Source: Desulfobacterales bacterium (GTDB lineage Bacteria > Desulfobacterota > Desulfobacteria > Desulfobacterales > Desulfosalsimonadaceae). Taken from it: a stretch of 64,000 bases of DNA. The translations under genes and the position numbers were made by a program. This document shows positions 14,084 to 21,895 of the stretch, one piece after another. The notes under the pieces are model-generated. The model was not told the origin of the DNA and did not search any database. It worked only from the letters and a program-made list of their open reading frames with translations. The stretch's first letter is position 1. Every line of letters starts with the position of its first letter. The DNA lies in contig JAXHNP010000007.1 of the NCBI GenBank assembly GCA_034520365.1, forward strand, positions 124,001 to 188,000, read 5' to 3'.

Positions 14084-15244
14084 TCAATGATTTAAACAGG
14101 TCCGACCCCATTCATAGACCCATTCATAGAGGCGTTCAATTTGTGCTGCAACGGAGCTGATATGAAAACATTTTTCAAATCGCCGGCGCGCCGCCTCGCC
14201 CATCTGCCGGCAGGCGGATACTTGCCCGCGCATGGTGTTAATGGCTTCTGCCAAGGCAACTGCATCTGCCGGCGGCACCTGCATGCCGGTAACACCGTCT
14301 ATGTTCACCTCGTTTACGCCGGAGCCGGCGATTTTAGTTGTCAAAAGCGGCTTGCCAAGGCTCATGGCCTCTAAGAGGACCATGCCGAACGCCTCTGTGC
14401 GTTCAATAGAGGGGAGGCAGAACAGGTCACAGTCTGAAAAGAGCTGCCTTAAACGATCCGTATCCACCTGACCCGGAAGAACGACCCGATCCTGCAGGCC
14501 TTTTTGCGAAACCAGTTTTTTAATACTGAGATAGCGCGGGCCATCGCCCACTAAAATGAATTTGGCATCCGGCACTTTTTCCGCGGCTGCAACCAGGTAC
14601 TCAAACCCCTTGTAATAGGCAAACCGGCCCACGCTAAGCACTTTGAAGGACGAATCCGGTTTTGACGGCTTACCGCCTGAAAGACTGCCTTCCAGTCGCG
14701 CCGGGTTTATTCCCAGGGGAACGACCTGGATTTTTTCCTTAAATCCTGAAAGCGGCCGGCTGGCATGCAGATAGGCATTAGACGTCGCGATTACGCGGTC
14801 CGCTTTTTTGAGCAGCAAAGCCTCCCAGGGCTTGTAAAAATTATACAAGAGCCCCATTTTCCGATCGATCGGCGAGGCCACCACATCGGCGTGCCAATGC
14901 AGCACCAGCGGGCACAGCTTTTTGATAAATAACAGCCAAAACGCAGAAATATTGGGCAGATGCGCGTGAATCACATCCGGCCTAAACGTTCGTATGGATG
15001 AAAGAAGGTGCAGCGGGAATTCAGGGGTTAGCGGCGCATAGGCGGCCTGGCCGAAGGTCCGGATCCGCCTCACTTTTACCCCATTAATTTGTTCCCGGCA
15101 GGTGGGTTTATTAAATTCAGATTGATGGGCCAGGACGCATACCTCATGGCCCTGCCGGACCTGCTCCTCGGCCAGATCACACACAAAACTCTCAATGCCG
15201 CCGGGCTCGGGCGGATAGAATTTGGAAATATGGAGGATTTTCAA
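14084..15244 (-). CDS. Glycosyltransferase, GT4 family, with C-terminus rewritten by a REP element
   Basis: A 386-residue GT-B glycosyltransferase. The N-terminus MKILHISKFYPPEPGGIESF is the classic GT4 opening with a GGIE acceptor loop. The C-terminal domain has VLSVGRFAYYKGFEYL and the donor-binding segment LPSIERTEAFGMVLLEAMSLG (glutamates of the EX7E motif), followed by VNIDGVTGMQVPP. The last residues (EWGRTCLNH) are translated from the REP-like motif and RAYT flank at 14084-14112, and the sequence just before is a small tandem duplication (CTATGAATGGG twice). The original end was therefore replaced when the RAYT unit arrived. The change lies beyond the last family-conserved region, so the enzyme is probably still functional. 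Confidence 0.85.
   Translation of the reverse strand: MKILHISKFYPPEPGGIESFVCDLAEEQVRQGHEVCVLAHQSEFNKPTCREQINGVKVRRIRTFGQAAYAPLTPEFPLHLLSSIRTFRPDVIHAHLPNISAFWLLFIKKLCPLVLHWHADVVASPIDRKMGLLYNFYKPWEALLLKKADRVIATSNAYLHASRPLSGFKEKIQVVPLGINPARLEGSLSGGKPSKPDSSFKVLSVGRFAYYKGFEYLVAAAEKVPDAKFILVGDGPRYLSIKKLVSQKGLQDRVVLPGQVDTDRLRQLFSDCDLFCLPSIERTEAFGMVLLEAMSLGKPLLTTKIAGSGVNEVNIDGVTGMQVPPADAVALAEAINTMRGQVSACRQMGEAARRRFEKCFHISSVAAQIERLYEWVYEWGRTCLNH
14098..14112 (-). repeat. REP-like motif, inverted (5' flank of RAYT)
   Basis: AGGTCCGACCCCATT, the exact reverse complement of the motif at 6996-7010. It bounds the RAYT unit on its upstream side and is read as codons of the glycosyltransferase at 14084. Confidence 0.65.
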
Positions 15245-15383
15245 AAGCGGCCCAATTTATTGCTTAGACAGTAAAGATTTAATATGTTAATGGGTTTGTA
15301 AAAAGCGGTTTATTCCGCCGCCGCGGTATTTTTGCAGAAAGTAACCCTGAGAAGCGTCCGCATTGCCAGAAAAGCGTCCGCAT

Positions 15384-15456
15384 TGTCATTTCGAGCGCCA
15401 GCGAGAAATCTTTTACAAACAAGATTCCTCGTCGCTTGCGCTTCTCGGAATGACAG
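15384..15456. repeat. Palindromic intergenic repeat, type A, copy 2
   Basis: TGTCATTTCGAGCGCCAGCG then GAGAAATCTT, and further on CTTCTCGGAATGACA, matching the element at 300-382. It is preceded by a direct repeat AGCGTCCGCATTG (twice within 15354-15384). Confidence 0.65.
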
Positions 15457-15489
15457 CAGCGGAAGTGTCTGGAATAAAAGTACATGCTG

Positions 15490-15581
15490 CCCCCCCTTTT
15501 TGAAAAAGCGGGGATTTGGGGGATTTATAATGGGCCATGATGAAAATCCCCCTAAATCCCCCTTTCAAAAGGGGGAGTTAA
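15490..15581. repeat. Palindromic intergenic repeat, type B, copy 2
   Basis: Core GGATTTATAATGGGCCATGA between G-run and C-run arms, matching 4884-4971. In the remaining part of 15245-15739 I see only short tandem TGAAC-type repeats (15664-15690) and no gene. Confidence 0.7.
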
Positions 15582-15739
15582 AGGATTCGGTCCTTTTTTT
15601 ATAAACCTTTTACAATTTTTATAAACCTTTGCCAAAGTCAGAGGCACTGAGTTTTTTAAAACTTGAACTGTGAACCGTGAACCTTGAACTCAAAATTACT
15701 TAGAAACTAAACATCTATTCACACCATAACCGAGAACAT

Positions 15740-16492
15740 ATGTCAAGCAGGCATGATCTGCCGCTAAAATCGGGCAAAAATACTTTGGTCGTCATACCGG
15801 CGTGGAACGAGTCAGGAAGCATTCAGGATGTGGTCCGTTCCGTATGGGAACTGTCCGGCCTGAAAGTCCTGGTGGTGGATGATGCGAGCAGTGACGGCAC
15901 CGGCGCTTTGGCCAGGCAGGCAGGGGCTGAAGTGGTTCGCCTATCCATGAACCTGGGCGCCTGGACCGCTATTCAGACCGGGTTTCGCTATGCGCTGGCC
16001 CACGGATACGATACGGTTATAACCATGGATGCCGACGGCCAGCATTTTGCCGAAAGCATACCATTGCTTTTAGGCACACTTTTTAACACCGATAATGATG
16101 TGATTATCGGCGCTAATCCGGATCGGGCCACCCGATGCCGGCAGCTTTCCTGGTCCTTTTTCCGCGTGCTGACCACCATTGACCTGGAGGATTTCACCTC
16201 CGGGCTAAAGGCTTATAACCATCGCGCCATGCACCTGCTCCTCAAAGACAGGGCGCACCTTTTTGACTACCAGGACCTGGGGGCGCTGCTTTTGATGCAG
16301 CGATTCGGCCTAAAAATTCAGGAAGTGGCAGTCCCCATGCAGAAACGCATGAACGGGCACTCCCGGGTTTTTTCCAACTGGTGGCAGGTCATGCGGTACA
16401 TGCTTTTGAGCACCGCCCTGTGCATTTCAAAATTCCGCCATACAGACAACGGCGAAAAAACATGCAGCGGAGGTACAGATGCCGGTTTATAA
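15740..16492 (+). CDS. Glycosyltransferase family 2 (DPM1-like)
   Basis: A 250-residue GT2 enzyme of the dolichyl/polyprenyl-phosphate sugar transferase type. Visible are VVIPAWNESGSIQDVV (18-33), VVDDASSDGTG (48-58), the MNLGAWTAIQTGFRYA segment, and TMDADGQH carrying the DxD metal site (about 95-102). A further family feature is TSGLKAYNHRAM. It lacks C-terminal membrane helices of its own; the neighbouring DUF2304 membrane protein overlaps its 3' end by 14 bp and may supply the membrane anchor. This GT2 plus DUF2304 pairing is common in polysaccharide loci. The product would be a lipid-linked sugar. Confidence 0.85.
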   Translation: MSSRHDLPLKSGKNTLVVIPAWNESGSIQDVVRSVWELSGLKVLVVDDASSDGTGALARQAGAEVVRLSMNLGAWTAIQTGFRYALAHGYDTVITMDADGQHFAESIPLLLGTLFNTDNDVIIGANPDRATRCRQLSWSFFRVLTTIDLEDFTSGLKAYNHRAMHLLLKDRAHLFDYQDLGALLLMQRFGLKIQEVAVPMQKRMNGHSRVFSNWWQVMRYMLLSTALCISKFRHTDNGEKTCSGGTDAGL

Positions 16493-16820
16493 CATTATTA
16501 CGGCACTGATCGGGCTTGCCACAGGCGCCCTGATACTATTTCTTGTGCGAAAGGACCGGCTCTCGGTGAATTATACTCTCTGGTGGGGATTTGTGGCAGC
16601 GGGCCTTGTCATTGCCGGCTTGATTCCGCAGCTTTCAGACTTTGTGGGCCGGCTGCTGGGGATTCACTATCCGCCCATCCTGTTCGTGATCATCGCCATC
16701 TGCTTAATATTTATTAAAATTCTGTTTATGGATATCCACCGCTCCAAACACGAGCAGCAGATCAAAATCCTGGCCCAGCGGCTGGCCTTGTATGAAAATA
16801 ATATGGATAAGGATGATTAA
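16479..16820 (+). CDS. DUF2304 small membrane protein
   Basis: A 113-residue protein with three hydrophobic helices (about 5-22, 35-52, 64-84) and a charged, helical cytoplasmic tail (RSKHEQQIKILAQRLALYEN). The layout and length fit DUF2304, a family that accompanies polyprenyl-phosphate GT2 enzymes. A strong GGAGGT lies five bases before ATG 16479. It overlaps the upstream GT2, so they are co-translated. Its 3' end overlaps that of the convergent gene at 16817 by 4 bp. Confidence 0.75.
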   Translation: MPVYNIITALIGLATGALILFLVRKDRLSVNYTLWWGFVAAGLVIAGLIPQLSDFVGRLLGIHYPPILFVIIAICLIFIKILFMDIHRSKHEQQIKILAQRLALYENNMDKDD

Positions 16821-18988
16821 TTTGACCCTGCCGGATTTTTCTTAACTCTTTTTTGGATTCTCAAAAACCACTCATTATCCCGAACAGCATTGAAGCGGGT
16901 ATCCGATTCCAGACGATTCAGGTCATCAAAACCGCTGTCAACAGCCTTTTCAAGCCATTCACAGGATTTTTCCGGATTGCCCTTGTAAGCGTGAAGGGCC
17001 GCCAGCTGATAGGCAAACTTATAATCATCCGGGGACAGCTCAGCACCCTCTAAAAACAAGGCCATGGCCTTGTCAACCGCACCTAAGCGCAGATGGGAAG
17101 TAGCCAGATGGTTTAAGGCTAGTATATATATCTCTCGTTCCCTGGCTGAAACCATTGACAGCACTTTTTCATAGGCTGAAGCAGCCTGCCTGGTTTTTCC
17201 CTGCCCCTCATATACTATCCCCATCTTAAACTTGAGCGCCGGATTCTCAGGATATTGATCGATCAAGGCCTCAACGCATGCTTCAGGGGCGCCGCATTGC
17301 CTTAAAAACCGAATCAACTGTTGAAGGTCCTCTTTAATCGCCTGGTTCTCCGGATCAATTTCAAGCGCCTGGCGATAATTTTCGATAGCGGTGTTAAACT
17401 CACCTATCATGGTCAATTCATACCCCAATTTGGCGTATGCCATTGCCGGCTTGTAGTTTTCTTCTATGCCTTTACGGAAAGCGGTGATAGCTTCTACATG
17501 GTATTCCATTGCACTATAACACAGGCCTATATTATATAAAATCGCCGGCTGTTCAGCCATCCCAAAAGACCTTCTATAATACGGAATCGCCTCTTTGTAT
17601 CGTCCGTTCTGCTGCAATGAAAAAGCCAAATTCTTAAGCGGCCTGGCATCCTCAGGCGCCTTGCGCCCAGCATCTTTCCAGAATTGAACGTCATCGCTCC
17701 ATAAAACATTTCTCTCATGAGTCCAAAAGCCTAAAATCACAGCAATGACCAACATGCCAGCTATCGACAGCCATTGTGGCTTTAACGTTTTAAAAACAAT
17801 ATTCGCTACCAGCATAGCGATCATAATGGATGGCAGGTACAGTCGGTGCTCATATATAAGCTCGATAGGAATTACTGAGGATTCTATCACCAAATTGCCC
17901 AGAAACCAGAGTAGACAAAACGCAAGCACCCGATGTTTTCTGGCCGTATAAACCGCCAGAAAAAAAAGTGCCGTCACCATAATTATTGCGAGTATAGTGG
18001 TTGACGGATGAAGGGCAGAATAGGACAGGGGATAATCATAATCCAGGGTAAGACGTGACGGATGCGGGAAAAACAAAAGGCTGAGGTAAAATCCAATAAT
18101 CCGGAATTCGGTTAGAAGCCTTTCCGCCATTGTAAAATCCCAATAGCGAAATCCCGCTGTTATTCGTGCAATCGAGTTGTCGCCCAGAAAAATCAAGGCC
18201 AAACAGCCAAATATCAAAACAGCCATAACCGTGGCTGCGATCATCCATTTTGAATAGACGGGGCGGAGATTCTGAAAAAAAAACCATTCATATAAAAGAA
18301 TAAAAATCGGCAAAGTGGCGGCATTCTCCTTGCTTGAAACAGCAAACACGCCGCTTAGCACACATCCAGTGAGAAAAACGATGGCCACAAATGCCTGATC
18401 CCGGCGCATCGCCAGCCGGCACCTAATATAAAACACCATAGAGAGGACAAAAAACATGGTTGCCATGCTGGTCATTCGCTGAACGATATACGTGACCGCA
18501 TTGGTCTGCAGGGGATGCAGCACCCATATTATTGCAGCCAGAAAAGCAATCCATAAAGACTGCTGTGCCTCTGTTTGAAAATTTGCATATCGCCCATTGC
18601 CTTCTGTATTTGTAACGGAAAGATTCAGTGTCGCGTGAAATAAAAAAAACAGCAGAATCCCGGTGAACAAGTGAATGGCGATATTGAAGAGGTGATAGCT
18701 GAATGTATCTGTTCCGCCGAAATAATAATTAACCGCCAGGCTTATGATTGCCAGGGGGCGATATTTCCCCTCAGCTTGAGTGGCAACTTCCAGTAAGGAA
18801 TCTATACTTAATTCACTGATTTGAAGGTTTGGGTTATTTTTGATAATCGAGTTGTAGTCATCGAAAAGAAATGGCGCATCAAGGGTATTGGCATATACAA
18901 ACAGGGCAGGAATTATGATAAGGAGGGCAAAAGAAATCTTTATAATATAATTTCGTGAGGTCACATACATTCCAGAGTTGCCTTGCAT
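16817..18988 (-). CDS. Polytopic membrane protein with C-terminal TPR domain
   Basis: A 723-residue protein (717 if started at the ATG at 18970, which has the better-spaced AAGG). The first about 430 residues hold roughly a dozen hydrophobic helices with an early NTLDAPFLFDDYNSI loop and a YRPLAIISLAVNYYFGG segment. This is the signature of TMTC/PMT-like GT-C proteins, where the acidic DD pair contributes to the active site. From about 440 onward come at least five tetratricopeptide repeats (LKNLAFSLQQNGRYKEAIPY, AKLGYELTMIGEFNTAIENY and others). It may glycosylate exported proteins or lipid-linked glycans, with the TPRs binding partners. Substrate unknown. Confidence 0.75.
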   Translation of the reverse strand: MQGNSGMYVTSRNYIIKISFALLIIIPALFVYANTLDAPFLFDDYNSIIKNNPNLQISELSIDSLLEVATQAEGKYRPLAIISLAVNYYFGGTDTFSYHLFNIAIHLFTGILLFFLFHATLNLSVTNTEGNGRYANFQTEAQQSLWIAFLAAIIWVLHPLQTNAVTYIVQRMTSMATMFFVLSMVFYIRCRLAMRRDQAFVAIVFLTGCVLSGVFAVSSKENAATLPIFILLYEWFFFQNLRPVYSKWMIAATVMAVLIFGCLALIFLGDNSIARITAGFRYWDFTMAERLLTEFRIIGFYLSLLFFPHPSRLTLDYDYPLSYSALHPSTTILAIIMVTALFFLAVYTARKHRVLAFCLLWFLGNLVIESSVIPIELIYEHRLYLPSIMIAMLVANIVFKTLKPQWLSIAGMLVIAVILGFWTHERNVLWSDDVQFWKDAGRKAPEDARPLKNLAFSLQQNGRYKEAIPYYRRSFGMAEQPAILYNIGLCYSAMEYHVEAITAFRKGIEENYKPAMAYAKLGYELTMIGEFNTAIENYRQALEIDPENQAIKEDLQQLIRFLRQCGAPEACVEALIDQYPENPALKFKMGIVYEGQGKTRQAASAYEKVLSMVSAREREIYILALNHLATSHLRLGAVDKAMALFLEGAELSPDDYKFAYQLAALHAYKGNPEKSCEWLEKAVDSGFDDLNRLESDTRFNAVRDNEWFLRIQKRVKKNPAGSN

Positions 18989-19202
18989 CCTTACTGTCTA
19001 ATGTCAGCTCTTTTTTATCGGGATATGACATTAATTCTAATGTATGTCAAGCGCCTGAAAGGCCTCTTAACCCCATACTTAATTGGAGTCCCGGTAAAAA
19101 TTTATTTGCCCACTGAATCAAATTTGTTATTATTTATAATTTGCCTATATAGACTTCTTAAATGCAAATTGGATGCGTCACCTAAATTTGACTGTATAAA
19201 AA

Positions 19203-19769
19203 ATGATTTATATTGTATCCGGATTGCCGCGCTCCGGCACCTCCATGCTCATGAAAATGCTTGAAGCCGGGGGCATTGAAATTTTGACCGATTATCGCCG
19301 AACGGCTGATGTTGACAACCCGAAAGGCTACTTCGAATACGAAGCAATTAAAAAGCTGGCCGAAGATGCTGAATGGATTAATCATATTGAGGCGAAAGGG
19401 ATAAAGGTCATTTCTCACTTGTTGCCATATTTACCCAGAACGCAATCTTATAAAGTTTTATTTGTACTGCGGCCCATTGAAGAGGTCATGCTATCTCAAG
19501 CACGAATGCTTGAACGCACGGGAGACACAGCGGGTCTTGAGGATCAGGACAAACTGGCCCGAAAATTTAAAGATCATTTGTATACGATACGATTGTGGAT
19601 AGCCAAACAGGCTCACATGGAATGCCTTTTTATAAAATACAGGGATATTATAAATGCCCCTCAAGAATACGCTGAAAAAATCAGTGCTTTTATCCAGGTC
19701 CCATGTAACATCCAGGCCATGGCAGATGTTGTGGACAGTCGTTTATACCGAAACAAAATTACATCCTAA
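19203..19769 (+). CDS. Sulfotransferase-like protein, short form
   Basis: A 188-residue protein. The N-terminus MIYIVSGLPRSGTSMLMKML has the 5'-phosphosulfate loop GLPRSGTS, and VLFVLRPIEEVMLSQARML corresponds to the 3'-phosphate-binding strand and helix of sulfotransferases. It is shorter than typical members (250-300 residues) but complete in frame. There is no obvious ribosome-binding site before the ATG. It lies 11 bp upstream of the phosphodiesterase genes and may be co-transcribed. A role in sulfating a glycan is possible; related P-loop proteins of this size also exist without proven activity. Confidence 0.68.
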   Translation: MIYIVSGLPRSGTSMLMKMLEAGGIEILTDYRRTADVDNPKGYFEYEAIKKLAEDAEWINHIEAKGIKVISHLLPYLPRTQSYKVLFVLRPIEEVMLSQARMLERTGDTAGLEDQDKLARKFKDHLYTIRLWIAKQAHMECLFIKYRDIINAPQEYAEKISAFIQVPCNIQAMADVVDSRLYRNKITS

Positions 19770-19780
19770 AAAGATTCTCT

Positions 19781-21895
19781 ATGAGTAAGTTCATGCCCAT
19801 TATTTTCCTGCTTTTGATCTTTGTCCTTTGGCTGGTCATGCCGGCCTGCGCATTCGCCTATATAGGGCCGGGGGCGGGTTTTGCGGTGATATCATCCTTC
19901 TTTATCCTTTTGGCCACGGGATTTCTGGCGGTTTTTACAATTCTGCTATGGCCTTTCCGGGCAGGAATTTTATATTTAAAAAAATCCCGGGTCCGAAAAA
20001 ACAAAAAAGCCGGCCGCGTGATTGTACTGGGGTTTGACGGACTTGATCCCGGACTTGTCAATGAGTATATGAACAGCGATTTGCTGCCGCACTTTAAAAA
20101 CCTGAGCCAGTCAGGAACGTTCTCGAAGCTTTCCACCACCAAGCCGTCCATTTCTCCGGTGGCCTGGTCATCTTTTGCCACCGGCGTCAACCCGGGAAAG
20201 CATCGCATTTTTGACTTCTATACCCGGGATACGAACACCTATCTCCCGGTATTATCCTCTGCCGAAATCGCCACTATCACCAAACCTATAAAGATAGGGC
20301 CCTTAAAATGGCAAAGAAATAAAACTGTTGTCCGGTTTCTGCGAAAAGCCACCTCTTTCTGGCAGACCATCGGAAAAAACGGTATCTTTTCATCGGTTTT
20401 GCGGGTCCCCATATCTTTTCCCCCGGAAAAATTTTACGGCGCCAGCCTCTCCGCCATGTGCACACCGGATTTGCGAGGCAGCCAGGGCGCTTTTACATGC
20501 TATACAAGTGCGGCGGAACAACATACATCGGGAATTTCAGAAGGGGCTTATGTACCTGTTGAAATACAGAACAATTGCTTTCAAACCCAAATATACGGCC
20601 CCAGAATGCCTGGCCAAAATTCCGAATTGACCATCCATGTCCAAGGAAAGCTTGATTTAGAACGAAACCAGCTGATTCTCCAAATCCACAAAAATTCTTA
20701 TAGACTGATGCCGGGCGAATATTCACCCTGGATTCGGCTGTCCTTTAAAACCGGGGTACATAAAAAAGTTACCGGGATTGCCCGATTCCTGCTTAAACAA
20801 ATAGAGCCTGACATGCGCCTTTACATGAGCCCGATTAATATTGATCCGGAAAAACCTGTTTTGCCGGTTTCCCATCCTTTCTATTATTCCGTTGTTTTAT
20901 CGAAGCTTTATGGCCCATTTTCAACTCTGGGGCTTTCCGAAGACACTTGGGCATTAAATGAGGGGGTTATTGATGAACAGGACTTCCTTGATCAAAGCTA
21001 TGATATCTATGAGGATCGAAAAAAACATTTCTTTGATGCGCTTAAAAAAAACAGAGAGGGCTTAATCGTATCCGTATTTGACACCAGTGACCGCATCCAG
21101 CACATGTTCTTCAGATACCTCGATCCAGATCACCCGGCCAATACAGACAAAGACAACCTTAAACATAAGCTGGCCATACAGGGAATGTATCAACGCATGG
21201 ATCAAATGGTCGGGGAAGTAATGAGCCGGCTGAAGAAAAATGATGTGCTGATGATTATTTCGGATCACGGCTTTACACAATTTAAATGGGGGATTAATAT
21301 CAATTCCTGGCTTTGGAAAAACGGGTATCTGGTGTTTCATGACAATATGAAGCCCGGCGGAAGCTGGTTTGAAAACGTTGACTGGCGTCATACAAAAGCA
21401 TACGGTATGGGATTAACGGGAATTTTTATCAATCTTGAACACCGAGAAAGCCAGGGAATAGTGAAAAACGGGGATGAACGATTTAAATTGCAACTCGAAC
21501 TCAAAGAAAAACTCGAGTCCCTAATCGATGAAAAAACCGGGATAGCCCCCATACGCCGGGCGATGCTCTGCCAAATGAATCTCAGCGGCCCCTATGTCGA
21601 CGATGCGCCGGACCTTTTAATCGGCTATGAAAAAGGATACCGCGCTTCCTGGAACAGTGCAGTAGGGAAAGCCACGGATTGCGTTATCGAACCCAATACC
21701 CGGCGCTGGTCCGGGGATCATTCCGTAGATCCGGAACTGGTGCCGGGGATTTTTTTCTGCAATCGCAAAGTTCAAGAAAAAAACCCCTCCATCCTGGATA
21801 TTGCGCCGACCATTCAGGATCTTTTCGGCGTTCCCCCACTTAAAAATCAGGATGGACGGACATTAAACCTTTCGTTTAAAAGCCAAAGACCATGA
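19781..21895 (+). CDS. Membrane-anchored type I phosphodiesterase / alkaline-phosphatase-superfamily protein
   Basis: A 704-residue protein. It opens with two hydrophobic segments (about 5-27 and 35-60), then a basic stretch and an alkaline-phosphatase-superfamily domain. Metal site residues include GFDGLDPG (about 83-90), the nucleophile region SPVAWSSFATG (about 125-135), SDHGF (about 494-498) and GDHS (about 645-648). The family splits phosphodiesters or transfers phospho-groups in the periplasm. It overlaps the next gene by ATGA and the two proteins share this layout, so they are ancient duplicates. The substrate may be a phospho-substituted glycan or lipid of this locus (inference). Confidence 0.8.
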   Translation: MSKFMPIIFLLLIFVLWLVMPACAFAYIGPGAGFAVISSFFILLATGFLAVFTILLWPFRAGILYLKKSRVRKNKKAGRVIVLGFDGLDPGLVNEYMNSDLLPHFKNLSQSGTFSKLSTTKPSISPVAWSSFATGVNPGKHRIFDFYTRDTNTYLPVLSSAEIATITKPIKIGPLKWQRNKTVVRFLRKATSFWQTIGKNGIFSSVLRVPISFPPEKFYGASLSAMCTPDLRGSQGAFTCYTSAAEQHTSGISEGAYVPVEIQNNCFQTQIYGPRMPGQNSELTIHVQGKLDLERNQLILQIHKNSYRLMPGEYSPWIRLSFKTGVHKKVTGIARFLLKQIEPDMRLYMSPINIDPEKPVLPVSHPFYYSVVLSKLYGPFSTLGLSEDTWALNEGVIDEQDFLDQSYDIYEDRKKHFFDALKKNREGLIVSVFDTSDRIQHMFFRYLDPDHPANTDKDNLKHKLAIQGMYQRMDQMVGEVMSRLKKNDVLMIISDHGFTQFKWGININSWLWKNGYLVFHDNMKPGGSWFENVDWRHTKAYGMGLTGIFINLEHRESQGIVKNGDERFKLQLELKEKLESLIDEKTGIAPIRRAMLCQMNLSGPYVDDAPDLLIGYEKGYRASWNSAVGKATDCVIEPNTRRWSGDHSVDPELVPGIFFCNRKVQEKNPSILDIAPTIQDLFGVPPLKNQDGRTLNLSFKSQRP

